A DNA stretch of 64,000 bases from contig OY365814.1 of assembly GCA_959347315.1 (NCBI GenBank), forward strand, positions 29,029,402-29,093,401, written 5' to 3'. Numbering within the stretch: the first letter of the stretch is position 1; the number at the start of each line of letters is the position of its first letter. Shown piece by piece: positions 1-11,740 of the stretch. Made by a program: the position numbers and the translations under genes. The DNA comes from Bimastos eiseni (taxonomy: Eukaryota; Annelida; Clitellata; Crassiclitellata; Lumbricidae). The notes beneath the pieces were generated by a model. It did no database searches and was not told the DNA's origin. It saw only the letters and a program-made list of their open reading frames with translations.

Positions 1-3000
1 CTCAGCCCTCCTCGACGCCATCAACAAGGGCAAGATCCATCTGGCCAAGTTCATCCTTGACGCTGGAGAATATGACATCGTTAACACGAGGGACTTCAAG
101 GGCAAGACGCCCCTAATACGAGCATGCTACATCAAGGTAAGCGAATTGAAAGCAATCTATTATCACTTTCTGATTCGATCTGGCTTTGTCTGGTCTGGAT
201 CTGATCTCATCGATTCTCATCTGAACTGATCTTATAAGAAGTCGATCTAATGCAATTGAGGCGCCTTCGGAATCACCTAGAACTCGTTTGGCATAGTCGG
301 GAACTCATAAACACATACACACATGCATTCATACATGCATACATACATACATACATATATACATACATACAAAAATACACACATTCATACATACATACAT
401 GCATTCATACATACATACATGTGCATACATACATACATTCATGCATGCTTGCATGTATGCATACATACATACATGCATACATGCATGCTTGCATGTATGC
501 ATACATACATACATGCATACATATATACATGCATGCATGCATACATATATACATGCATACATACATACATACATATATACGTACATGCAGGCATACATAC
601 ATGCATACATACATACATACATGCATACATACATACATACATACATACATGCGTACATGCATACACACACACAAACACACATGGAGCCATCACTAAAACT
701 GTGACAGCATTAAATGCTGCTGTTTAGACATTAAGTATATTTTAAAGAGTCTTGACACACCATTGTTCACTATGATGTTATGATGCATCATGGGCGTCAC
801 ATGAGATCGAGTTGCATTGAACCTTGGTGACCTTTGCGACCCACTGGTGACCTTTACCATGAATGTTGATATCATGTTATAGCGCCTCACTGACTCCAGT
901 TTAAACAAAGCGCTCAGTCTTTCACCTCTGAGTCCCTGATTCGACCTCTGGGACTAGCAGGATATCGATTGCCGCAGATGATCGAACTTAGCGGAGCCAT
1001 CATCGGTCATGCGATAATGCCGCACAAGAGACTAATCGATATGCGTCGTGAATATTCATGAGGCTTGCACTCGTGGATATTCATTCACCCAGATGGGTCG
1101 ATTAGAATTGACAGGTCAAGCATAAATGATATTTAGCCTCTTTTTTATGGCGCATCTTTTGCCTCACGTGAAAGCAGCCAGCCGAAATGAAGTGGACGAA
1201 ATTACCCAATCTTTGATCACTAAAACAATTGCGTAGAATGAATATCACAGTTATTATTACTACATAACATGTATACATGCATGAAATTCGTGAATGCATA
1301 CTTACATTACCATGCAAATACATAAACAAATGTCTGCATAAACACATAAACACATATATACCGTATGCATACACAAATATAGACATTCATGCATACATAA
1401 TAAATACATTGTGTCCGGAAATAAAGGGAGCACCTAATGATAATATGAAAATAAATAGTAAATATTCGTCGATTTTTGAAATTCCAAAACCGTCTTAATC
1501 CTGACATATTTATCTAGCACTGCATAAAATATGATAGATTCTGTCGTTCAGCGACAACGTCATCATGCCGTCAATTTCTTCAAAATGTAAGCATTGAGGA
1601 CTGGTTAAAACTATATCTACAGAATTTGCATATGTTTCCCTATGTTGTCGATGAACATAGATACATACGTGCATGCATAAGCACACAGATGCCTGCCTAC
1701 GTAGCCTACACGTTTAAATATACTCGCGCATGTTGATGACAATACATTCAACGGAAGATGCCTGAGTCGGTCGGTGTGTGTGTGTGTGTGTGTGTGTGTG
1801 TTGGTTGCAGGAGGAGAAGACGCGGGACCGTGCAGTTCAGCTGCTGTTAAAGAAAGGAGCGACCGTCAACCTGAGGGACGAGGTCGGTCGAACGGCGCTC
1901 AGCTACGCCTGTGAGATGAGATGCAACGACATCGTTCGAATACTCGTCAAGAACAACGTCAATCCAGACTTAGCAGACATTCTAGGTCCGTAGACGACAC
2001 ACGCACGCACTTACCAACGCATGCTGTAATGTAATGTAATTTAATGCAATGTAATCAAGCATGTAATCCACCAACTCCGGCTTGCGGACTTCCTCCACCA
2101 CCACCGCCCTTAGGGGGTTTGTGAAATCCTCTCAGGCCTGAATCGGCGCCCTCAAGGGTAACTCCACGAGGCCCCGCTGATGACGTGGCGTTCCTTAAAG
2201 TTATCTGCTCGGAGGAACTCTCTTCAGCTGGCGTAGATAATATTAAATGTCACATGATCGAATAATATATATATCAGTTAGCAAATCTCTGCACCGTAAG
2301 CTGGAAAGTGTCACCAGGCAAGAGCATGGAAACAACCAACCAGATTCTCGATTACAATTGAAAGCTTTTTCCACCAATTTATATATTCACTTATTTACTT
2401 ACTTATTTATTCATTAATCTACTTATTTATATACCTATTGTTAACCAATTTTCTTATCTATATGTTTTTTTATTTGCTTTTGACTATTTACTTAGCTGCT
2501 TACTAATTGATTTGCTTTGTTAATTAAATACTTATTTAATAGAAGTTATTCATTATCTAGTTACTAACTTTTATGGTTGTTAGTAGCAATATATTTATTT
2601 ATTCATTTGTTTATTTATTGATTTATTTGCTTCTTTTCTTTTGAGACAGAATCAGAAGAGGAGGAAGAGAAGGAGGAGGAGGAGGAGGAGATGGAGGAGG
2701 AAGAGGAGGAGGAGAAGGAGGAGGAAGAGGAGGAAGAGGAGGAGAAGGAGGAGGAAGAGGAGAAGGAGGAGGAAGAGGAGGAGGAGGAGGAGGAGGAAGT
2801 AGCGTCGTATTGTTGTATGCGTGTTGTAGGTAGTACCCCATTGATCTACAGTGCCCGCGTAGGGAACGACACGGCCATCGAGATCCTCATCCGTTCGTTC
2901 CGTCGACTGGGACTCAACGTCGACCACGTTAACACCGAGGGCATGACGGCCCTCCTCACGGCCGCCAAGAACGGCTTCATCGGCTGCGCCACACTCCTGG

Positions 3001-3689
3001 CCATCGACGGCCGGGCCAATCTCACCCTGCGCGATCCAGAGACGGGCATGAACGCCGAGGAGCTGGCCCGTACCCGCGGATGCTCCAACTCAGAGGTTCT
3101 TCCCTTCTCACCCAGCGCCAACCCCGGTCAGCTAAGGTTGTCCCGCTGCGGGTCCCTGCTGACGGCGAAGGCGCCCCCGCAGGCCATGGGGTCGGCCAGG
3201 TGCGACGAGTTGGACGGGGGAAGAAGAAGCAGTATGCGAGGCCCGACCACCATGAGCCCGGTCCGGCGCCAGAGGGGGGTCGAGGAGACGACGGTGATGG
3301 AAGGGGTCGTCGCTTCCGGTTCGGGGCAATGGCGACTTCCGTTTGGGAGCGACGTGCGTCGGAGTTCGCGGCGCAGGCGACACAGCCTACCGGATATCCG
3401 GTTTGGAGGTTCTTCGTCTTCCTTCGACGATCCAGGGGACCAGCTTCTCCTCGATCCGGAAATGCCTCCAATTCCGCAGCAGGAGAGGAAGGCGTCGTAC
3501 GGGAGGAGGTCCCGGGCCAGAGTCTCGCCCTGCGGCGGAGCCACCGGGGATGCAGTCCCTCTGGCCCCGGCTGGGTCACGTGCGTCCCTCGGTCCTCGTC
3601 GGTCACGTGAGCTCGTGCGAGCGGACACCGACGTGACGCGCAGTGACGCCTTCTACGACGACGACGACGATGACGACTGTCACTCGTAA
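1..3689 (+). CDS. ANKRD63-like: Ankyrin-repeat protein, ANKRD63-like (3' part of gene, 3 exons visible)
   Basis: Three exons are visible: up to 136 (donor GTAAGC), 1811-1985 (acceptor TTGGTTGCAG, donor GTCCGT) and 2830-3689 (acceptor GTTGTAG, stop TAA at 3687). Phases agree, giving about 388 codons without the N-terminus. The first ~200 residues are ankyrin repeats: LLDAINKGKIHLAKFILDAG, then VNLRDEVGRTALSYACE, then STPLIYSARVGN and TALLTAAKNG. From memory, vertebrate ANKRD63 has the same order, including an identical RSFRRLGL and a basic-Ser-x-PDI motif (here RRHSLPDI). The last ~180 residues are Ser/Arg/Pro-rich and probably disordered, ending in an Asp run and CHS. No catalytic domain is seen; a scaffold role is inferred from the fold. 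ANKRD34 is the alternative family. The +3 C of the second donor is unusual. Confidence 0.72.
137..1810 (+). other. First visible intron of the ankyrin gene
   Basis: The intron runs from donor GTAAGC to acceptor TTGGTTGCAG. Besides the CATA array it holds AT-rich unique-looking sequence and a (TG)n run at about 1775-1800. The TG run serves as part of the pyrimidine/TG tract before the acceptor. No other gene seen. Confidence 0.8.
298..672. repeat. (CATA)n/(TGCA)-interspersed microsatellite in the first visible intron
   Basis: About 375 bp of tetranucleotide CATA repeat with CATG and CATT variants, lying in the intron that follows the first ankyrin exon. All six frames read through it as low-complexity His/Tyr/Thr or Met/Tyr/Cys peptide. 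These are not genes. Confidence 0.95.
2650..2798 (+). repeat. (GGA)n purine tract just upstream of a 3' splice site
   Basis: About 150 bp of almost pure GGA/GAA triplets on the + strand, ending about 30 bp before the acceptor at 2828-2829. It is open in the frame of the last ankyrin exon and would add a poly-Glu stretch if translated. The acceptor at 2829 restores the ankyrin phase (DILG joined to STPLIY), so the tract is taken as intronic. Confidence 0.85.
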
Positions 3690-3877
3690 TCACAGTGGAC
3701 TGGCGATGAGTGAGTCTCCGGTTGGTAACGTTACGCGAACGGTATTTCCGAAAGTAGTTGGTCATAATTGTACGTGTTGCGATTTATTAGGAAATGTTGA
3801 TTCCATTAACATCCAGAGCGAGGCATATGGCCTACTAGGTCCAACCTCTGGTTTATCTAAATTGAGATGCTTCTTGG

Positions 3878-3883
3878 AATAAA
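3878..3883 (+). terminator. Candidate poly(A) signal of the ankyrin gene
   Basis: AATAAA lies 189 bp after the TAA stop. A canonical hexamer at this distance is a plausible 3' end; no transcript evidence is available here. Confidence 0.45.
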
Positions 3884-4079
3884 TTCTCACGAATAGCGTA
3901 TTGGAGATAAGTTAACTTAATAACAACAGTGAACAAACAATTATTCAAGTTACACTAAAAATAATATTTGCAATAACATTGTCATTTGTATTGACCATAA
4001 TAAGGACGTTGACATCCAGGATATTATTGTTAGAGTTTAAGAATTACAATAATAGATAAGAGTACTGCGGAAAGTAATA

Positions 4080-4189
4080 ATAGGCCTAATAATAACAATA
4101 ATAACGATGACAATGATGATGATAATAATATAATAATAATAATAATAATAATAATCATCATCATAATTATAATAATAATCATTATATGA

Positions 4190-4225
<36 letters not shown>

Positions 4226-4316
4226 GTGATGGTGATGGCGATGGCGATGGCGATGGCGATGACGATGGTGATGATGATGATGATGATGGCACATCATAAA
4301 AATAATAATAATATTA

Positions 4317-4357
<41 letters not shown>
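4080..4357. repeat. Compound (AAT)n-(GAT)n-(GGCGAT)n-(AAT)n microsatellite
   Basis: Triplet runs: AAT from about 4085, (GAT)n from 4190 with an internal GGCGAT block at about 4235-4262, then AAT again from 4300 to 4357. Frames give poly-Met, poly-Asn or poly-His and are not coding. Confidence 0.95.
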
Positions 4358-4358
<1 letters not shown>

Positions 4359-5819
4359 TTTTATCAGTATTACGCATATGTAGGTGACTTGGATGTGACT
4401 TGTTATGTCATCGTGAAACCCTTTTTCGTCTAAAAACCTGCAGAAGAGACATTGATAAGTGATTCATGGACATTTTATGTCGACACGACTTTCAACAGCA
4501 ATGCCTAGTTTTAGCAGATACTAATATAACAATGAGACCACAATAAACCGTGCCTACAAACAGACAACTTAGGTGTATCTGTAGCACATTCATTCCCATC
4601 ACAGTAGTAACTGGGATCAGTATTGTTTAATTCCACCTCACATTAGGGCTTACAGAAGCATGACGCTCCCTTTAAAAAGTCAGCAGAGCTCGGCCGGACT
4701 GAACCCTGGCCACTCCTGAAGATCAAGCTGCTGCCTTCTCCAAAAACCCACGTGTCCACATTCGGTCTAAACTCCCTGTCCCTCCCTCAAAAGCGACCGG
4801 ACGCCGTCTTGCATTCCATCTGGATCCGCCCTTGACCCAACAACAGAGTGTCTGTCCAGCCGCAGACAACGTGGTGTCTGCTAATTCGAGACATTGATCT
4901 GAGTGTGTAACTTGTGTGCTGCTGTCTTCGCCGTTCGTACTTCGGCCCATTCGACTTGCTTTGCATGTAAACTTTGTTGTACATACGATACATTGACGGA
5001 TATTGGCTGTTACATGTGGGGGCGGGTTGAGTGGATTTGGAAAAGTCTACAAGAAAGAGACGTCGTTTTTACTCTCCCGCTTTTACCTTTTAAGGAGAAA
5101 ACTGCTCCACTTTTAAATATACGCAGCCAATAAATCAGTTTCGGAAGGGAACATCTGTTGCATCGTCTTCTCTACGATTATGTTATTATTATTATTATTA
5201 TGTTATTATTATTATTATTATATGATTGGGTAATAGGTAATGTCTTTGTAGTCGTCGAAACCAAGGCTAGGGCGCTAAAATTTAGCAGATGAAGCAGAAT
5301 GGATGTTGCACACGACACAAACAGCGACTCATGATATCATGTTCTATAGCTTTCTTATCCCAACAACTTTTCATTCACTGAGGGATTGAACCGTCAACAC
5401 CGACAACTAAAACATTGGAATAATGGTTGACGTTTACGGATTTCCTCCCCTGTTGGGTAGATACGCCATTTTCATAATAGTATACACTGTGTTTTGAAGA
5501 TGCTAATGTATCGCTGGTTTTTCATTTATAACGATGTGCAAGACTTCCGTGTGGACAGTTATTTGACTCTTACAGTTAGTTACAGATCGACGTTAATATA
5601 TAATATGTATTATAATATATATTATAGGAAATAAAATCGACCTATTTTTGGCCAATATATATATATTTATTGTACGTGATGTGGTTTGAAATAAACTGAG
5701 TCAGATTTATTGCAACTTGCACGTACTTTATTTTCTTTGGCCACGGACCAATTTGCACCAGACTGGAAACTCCCTATGTAACGTTGTGTCGCCACTTTTT
5801 GGGCAAAAAAAAATTTTCC

Positions 5820-5985
5820 CATCTTGTAAATGTAAATTGTAATGTAAATTCTCGAAAATTTCTCAGCGTCCACAAAAGCCACGTCAGGGAGACCAGCTTA
5901 TTCACCGGCGCTATACTAAATCAAGTCCCCAATAGCCAATCCTCTCGTTTCTTTTCGGTGCCAGGTCAAAATCTTGCTGACATAA
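5820..5985. repeat. Dispersed repeat, copy 1 (partner at 41405-41550)
   Basis: Shares collinear blocks with 41405-41550: TGTAATGTAAATC followed by CGAAAA, GGGA(G)ACCAGCTTA, ATCAAGTCC, CAATAGCCA, CTTCTCATTTCGTT-like sequence and GTCAAAATC. The identity is visibly decayed. Family unknown. Confidence 0.6.
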
Positions 5986-7339
5986 TAATCTGATTTGTTA
6001 AACTTTTAGCTACGAAGATGCATCGACGAATAACTATGTCAGCAAACTAATAAAATTGTTTTTGGAGGTTAAAAACATATTTTCAAATAGAAGCAAAATT
6101 TATATTGGGGCAACATCTATGTTTAAGAGTGAAATGTGTGCACGGAAATTTGAAATCTAATCTAGATTCCCTTATCTCTGGTATGAAGATATTGACTTAA
6201 TCTAATTTTATCTAGTCAAGGGTATGGCATATTAATTATAATTAAGAATAGAATACTATAGCAGAGCATAATATATCAAGCGAATTCAAATGAAATATGT
6301 TTTTGTTGGTCCCCTTTAGTATTGTACACTGTCATTACATAACAAGTAGAAAAACGGAAAAGTTGTATATAACCTAATATTCTAAGGGAAAAAGAATGAC
6401 CCTAAGGTACCCAAAGATCCTGCTAGCCAGGCCTATCCTCTCCATGAAATGTTAGTCAGCAGTAGGTCAAAGTGCAGTTAACAAAACCTTTTGTCTTAAC
6501 TAGTTAACTAATCGAGTTCGTGTACACAAATCCCAAGATATTGATTGTGGCATAGCACACAGCATTATGCTATAGTATACTATAGAATGGAATGTAGTAG
6601 AGTTCAGGATGGTATTGCATAGTATAGTTCTATTATAGCACTGTTTTAGTATAACATAGCATAACAGCACATAGCGCAGTATGGTAGGCTACATGTATAT
6701 AGGTAAAAGATTACTGCATTTGCATATATGTACAAGCGCAATACATACTGCATATGTCGACTACTGGTGACTCTTTCAACTTATGCCAACAGATGCGTTT
6801 TACTCGTTCATTCTGATATTTACCGTAACTTAGGCCAACGCAGATAGATATCTCCGAGTAGATATCTTTAAGGGGTGCTATATAAATGCTCGATTACATT
6901 ACAATACATATTACAGTGCAGTATTGTTCCAGAAGGGTCTATACGGTGTTGTTTTAGTACAGCAATATTTTAGCATTGTACAGTTTTATTCATTATATAG
7001 CATTGTTTGTAGTCTAATCTTGTCGTATGATCTGGGTTGGATATGATCCCATATACATTGTACATGTATAGGGACTTATTTGTATATCTCGCTTATATCG
7101 TGACACATAATTATTAAGGCGGCTGGCAATGTACCTTAGACGCTTCGCCCCTATCTGTGCATCAAAGCCGTCGTCCCCTTAACGACCCTATTTACGTCAA
7201 CTCTCGTCCTAAATTAACTATCCTAATAACGTCAACCAAATTTACTGCTTGTGTCTAAGACTGTCTTAATCACGACGAGTACGCCACACAATTCAATGTT
7301 TCGATCACACGAAACACAATAGCTATATATATTACAACT

Positions 7340-7490
7340 GTTGAACTCCGCCGCTGCTTGCTGGCACTCTGGCAGTGCCAGTCCCAAGCCTGGATAAGGG
7401 ATGAGGGCGACGCTGCTGATCTTTGTTATAAATCACACAGTGTCGTTAGACTGCAACTACTATTACAATTACGGTCCAACATTTTCTACT
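7340..7490. repeat. Dispersed repeat with 'CAGTCCCAAGCCTGGATAA' block, copy 1
   Basis: Related copies are at about 9960-10090 and 36150-36240, all in the same orientation. Each has the CAAGCCTGGATAA-like block, then GAGGGCGACGC, then a TCACACAGTGT-like block and AACTGCAACAAC-like tail. This is probably a retroelement 3' remnant; the family was not identified. Confidence 0.6.
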
Positions 7491-8434
7491 GTATGTGTTT
7501 TATTTTAGAATCACCTTTTTAGCCCATTCATGCTCAGACAGTCTGACATTTAGGCTGCGGTCTCTCCCTCATCAGACCGATGCTTAAATATTCTTATTCA
7601 CAGTCGGTTTTCACTCACAATCTGCATGAGAACGCCTCTGAACTGCTTAGTCTTATACTTAAATTGGCGCTAAATATACCATATAAAGGGTCATATCCAG
7701 TGCAATACGTTCATAGTCATCGTAGGCTCCACGTAGGATTGGATGGTTTAGGGTAGGAAGTCTTGAAGAGGTTGGGTTTTAATTTGGAGTTGAATTACTG
7801 CGTGGGTGATTATATGAAGACAGCGTAGGGATGTCTACGAGAGTGGATTGAAAATATTTCCTCACCAAAATCAATTATTATTCTGTCCCTCGTCGTAGTT
7901 TGCAAACGTAACTTCTTCTTTAGGTTGTCTGCCACTAGTTCGAACAACTTTCAATGCCCCTAACTATTACGCAGTATTGTCTTTCCTTACATAGAAGTCT
8001 GCTTCTGTCATCACGTAGGCCTGCTGCGGCCAATATAGTGCAATGTCGATCATCGCGTTTGGGAGGTCCTCCTCAGGCGCCGCGTAGACCTATAGCCTCC
8101 CATCTGACCATGTAGCTCTCTCTCTCTCCCGCACGACCTTTCTGTACGGACAAATGGAGCACAAGCGCAGAGCGAAGGGAGCGACAACATCGAGTCTTCG
8201 ATACCTTCAATAAATGTCCATTGCTGACGAACCGTGCGAGCCAGAGATCTGAATGTCCGACACTCAAATGGTTTGCACTGCAATTAGCATCGACGTCATT
8301 TAGAATGAGCTGAAGGCATTAGACTTGCCCTGTTTAACGGCTCAACCTTAAACTGGCGAATCGAATCAAAGAAACGGAATCAATGAACCTAGCCTGCATC
8401 ACACGCACGCACGCAGCTCCCAAGACACTATCAA

Positions 8435-8703
8435 CAAAGATGGTAAAGTCGTAGACTAAGATATGACACTTCCTATCTCGCTGTGTATTTGGTTTGTGTG
8501 GTGGTCAAAGCATACAAACCACTTCACCATTCGCTACGTGGCGCGGTTGACGCCACGCCAGCAGCGCCACGTAGCGACTGGAGAAGTGGAATCTTAGTGG
8601 TATCGTAGCAACAACAATCGATTTCAGGTAGGTGGCGTGAACGTTCAGATACACAGCGGCGATAGGAAGTGTCACATCTTAGTCTACGACTCTACCATCT
8701 TTG
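8435..8703. repeat. Fold-back (near-palindromic) element
   Basis: The outer arms 8435-8490 and 8649-8703 are inverted copies (CAAAGATGGTAAAGTCGTAG against CTACGACTCTACCATCTTTG). The inner arms 8519-8545 and 8574-8599 are inverted again around CGCTACGTGGCGC. The whole segment would fold into a ~270-bp imperfect hairpin. Its size suggests a fold-back MITE. No clear target duplication was seen. Confidence 0.75.
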
Positions 8704-9066
8704 CTATCAATGGCCAGTCTTTGGCTTACATTGTCTGATTAAGCAAAATCAGTCAGACTAAGCTATTACAGAACTGTATCGGAGAAAAAAGACGATAGTG
8801 TAGAGCTGGAGGGCTAGACCTAAACGTCAGCCTCTAATTTTGCTACGATTTTTCTGGTATTTTCAAATACTTAACAAATCAGACGATGATCATGCGTCAA
8901 TGAAACTTGTGTTCCTCTCTAGCCCCAAATAGGCAGATTCACTAGGCTTTAGCTAGGTCGAAAGTTAATTCAATAAAACACACACAGCACTTTTAATTTT
9001 GAATAAATTAATTTTGAATAAAATAACAAATGTGAATAAACGTAAAATAATATCACACAGACACAA

Positions 9067-9068
<2 letters not shown>

Positions 9069-9109
<41 letters not shown>
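9069..9109. repeat. (CA)n microsatellite
   Basis: About 20 uninterrupted CA dinucleotides. Confidence 0.97.
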
Positions 9110-9110
<1 letters not shown>

Positions 9111-9954
9111 GTACAAACACACATATTCGTGCTATGAAGAACCTATAATTATGAGAGTTTCTCATTTGATTCTACATAGACCGGTACGGCTGTACATTCG
9201 TTTTTTTTGCGGATCTTCGTTGTTCGAAAGAGAAAACAATTTCTCCCGACCAGACAATGACCAACCCTTCATTAACTTAATAGCGTCTGTAAGTTCGCAT
9301 GGGTCGAAGTTCACAAACTGTATACGCGTCCTAACGCTGGAGGTCTTGTGATTATCCGGATTCAGTATATGAAGATTTATATAGCGAGTCACCGACCCTT
9401 CAAGGTCACTACTTAGGAGCGCTGTCGACCAAAGCACGGCTGAAAAGGGCAGTCTTAAGGTCTATTAATTGAGTCAGAGTGCATCCCTGGGGACAAGTGC
9501 ATGCCAACGGGAGCCTATTTTCAGAGTCAGCAATACAAAAATAGACTATGTCTGGAGAAAGGAGGCGGGCGACACGAAGGGTCTTGGCAGACATAAGACC
9601 TCGTTAAACAATTTAAATTACTACACACTGAGAATATACTCTCATAAGCATACGCATAATATTTTTTAGAATTGTGACGATGTTAGATTCACATTATACA
9701 TTATTAGCATATGTGCAACAGCATAATAGGAACATTATTGATTATTAGTCATCATGAACCTATGCTAGATTATAAGCCCACCTGATCATCTGTCACTTTG
9801 CTCTAGGACCTTCACATGTTTATTAGTATCTGTCATTTTCATCTGCCAATCATAGGGATCATCACCTCATTGGCCGACACTTAGATAGCGGCGAGGTCCC
9901 CGCTAGCTTGAACCAGCAACTAGCTTGTGTAAGAAGTATTTAAGTTAATACAGA

Positions 9955-10100
9955 ACTTCAGTCCTGGCCGAACTCCGGCACTGGTCGCACTCAGCCAGTG
10001 CCAGTCCCAAGCCTGGATAAAGGAGGAAGGCGACGCTAATGATCTATGTTATCACATAGTGTAGTTAAACTGCAACAACCAGTGCTGGCCGATGATGGTT
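9955..10100. repeat. Dispersed repeat with 'CAGTCCCAAGCCTGGATAA' block, copy 2
   Basis: Closest to the copy at 7340-7490, with the same order of blocks (GCCAGTGCCAGTCCC, GGCGACGC, TCACATAGTGT, AACTGCAACAAC). A few substitutions separate the two. Confidence 0.6.
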
Positions 10101-10689
10101 ATAAGAGCACACACCACAGTAAACTGAGGGGATCAATCTTCCTGGATCCAGCCATCCGATCGCTAGCCTTAGATAAGTTAGTTACTATAGCAACTGATGT
10201 CAACCTGCTGCAATCACTTCTGTAGCGCCTAGTAAGTACTAAGCACCGTGCAGTTTCTTGTTTAATTAGTAGGCCTACCGCATAAGTGTAATTGTCTTGC
10301 CTGCAATCATTAAACTTGTATTCAATCGCTCACATGTCGAGTCTACACTCCCCAGCTACGAATTTCAACTTTCAATATACACTGCTTAGTATAGTTAGCT
10401 AGTCAATAGTGCTCAGAACCTCCTTATGTCCTGTTTGTATTTTAAAAATTTAGTGTGGGGCGGGGCGGCAATATTGCATCCCGCCTACTTACGAAAAATC
10501 CATAGACCCGGACCTGGGTGCGTCAAACAAAACGATGAGAACATACGGTAGATTAGACTAAATACTTGAAGAAAGCTCACACTTGCATAAATACATGCGT
10601 ACATTCAATACATGTATGAATACGTACATACACACAATGCATGCATGCACAATTGCACATTAAAATACACACATGTGTAGTCTATATGT

Positions 10690-10880
10690 ATCAATCAATC
10701 AATCAGTGCAATATAGATAGCGTCTCTTCAAGATAACTATTCTCAGAGGTTCTCCCGGTCTAAAAGGAATTCAGTCTTGAGATGTTTACAGAAAGAGCTA
10801 GACAGGTCACGTGGCAGAGAGCTCAGGTCAGATGGGAGACTGCTCCAAACACATGGAACCCACAATTGCGATATAGCCTA
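10690..10880 (-). mobile_element. CR1-like retrotransposon 3' fragment
   Basis: Read on the - strand, the segment translates in pieces to a W-S-S-L-P-S-D-L type C-terminal reverse-transcriptase tail. It then gives the family's 3' tail: bases reading CTGAGAATAG then CTTGAAGAGACGCTATAT. The tail matches several other copies in the window. Truncated and non-functional. Confidence 0.55.
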
Positions 10881-10954
10881 CATTTAGGTATGCTACATAC
10901 ATGCATTGCATACATTAATACAGGCATGCATGTATAAATGTGCATACATCAGGG

Positions 10955-11740
10955 ATGTGGTCTCGAGACCACGGTCTTGGTCTCGAGACCGGAAAACTTG
11001 GCCTTGGTTTTGAATGCATCGGTCTTGGTCTCGGGCTTGGTCTCGGACCATCGGTCTCGGTCTTGGTCTCCAATGCGTCGGTCTCGGTCTTGGTCTTAAA
11101 GAAACGGTCTTGGGATTGGTCTTCGTCTTAAATTATCATTCTTGATCATTTGCCGTAACAAAACATTTTTTTCGATACTTGTCGGTTATTTTCAATTATT
11201 ATGGTCAGAAAAAACTGCATTTACAGCTATGCCCAGCTGTAAATGCAGTTTTTTCTGTAGCCATTTCAAAATTTGCTTTCACAAATTGCAACGATTTGGA
11301 ACAATCTAATAATTACGTGGTCGAACACGTATAGACACTGTTAACCTACAATTTCTAGGTCCGTGGTACAAGTACACCATTCACACGGAACGTTAATCTG
11401 TGTAATTGTTCAGATGTCTAAAAATATTTAGCTATCGTAGCCCCTATACTGTAAGTAATTTATGATGTGATATTCTCAGGCCGTAGCCAAGGGCTGACCC
11501 AGCAAAAGTTCAGAGTGGCCAATAAAACTGTTTTCTGGACCATAATTAAGATTAGTATTCTTCAGCAACAAAATTAATGTTTTAAGCATGTTATTCCGTT
11601 TTAGCGTCTTATTAAATTGAATTCTATATAAAAAAAGTCTTGGTCTAGGACCATCGGTCTCGGTCTTGGTCTTGGACCTCTCGGTCTTGTTCTCGGTCTT
11701 GGTCTTGAGTTTTTGGTCTCGTGCCCAACACTGGCATACA
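10955..11740 (+). mobile_element. Dispersed element flanked by GGTCTT/GGTCTC arrays, copy 1
   Basis: The left arm 10965-11130 and right arm 11636-11730 are built of GGTCTTGGTCTC-type hexamers with CATCGGTCT spacers. The core of about 500 bp starts with a 23-bp perfect hairpin and ends in AT-rich sequence. The core from about 11290 to 11640 is inverted and decayed at 41975-42240, also next to such an array. Two copies sharing both core and array mark this as a dispersed unit rather than a simple minisatellite. No ORF; class unknown. Confidence 0.65.
11206..11257. repeat. Perfect 23-bp inverted repeat with 6-nt loop
   Basis: The left arm 11206-11228 starts CAGAAAAAACTGCATTTACA. The loop is ATGCCC and the right arm 11235-11257 is the exact reverse complement. 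It lies inside the array-flanked element. Confidence 0.95.

Larger units (their letters stand above)
3900..7330. other. Intergenic stretch without a recognisable gene
   Basis: AT-rich sequence with stop codons in all frames. It contains the compound microsatellite, a small duplicated (ATT)n block at 5178-5221 and a dispersed repeat copy near 5820-5985. There are single matches to the CR1-type tail at about 6868-6890. No splice-compatible conserved ORF was found. Confidence 0.6.

Noticed and set aside
250..727. Several 84-148-codon ORFs in the first 700 bp
   Set aside because: All derive from the CATA microsatellite inside an intron.
2691..2829. Poly-Glu N-terminus for the last ankyrin exon
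   Set aside because: An acceptor at 2828-2829 restores the exact phase and the ankyrin repeat join; the Glu run has no counterpart in the family.
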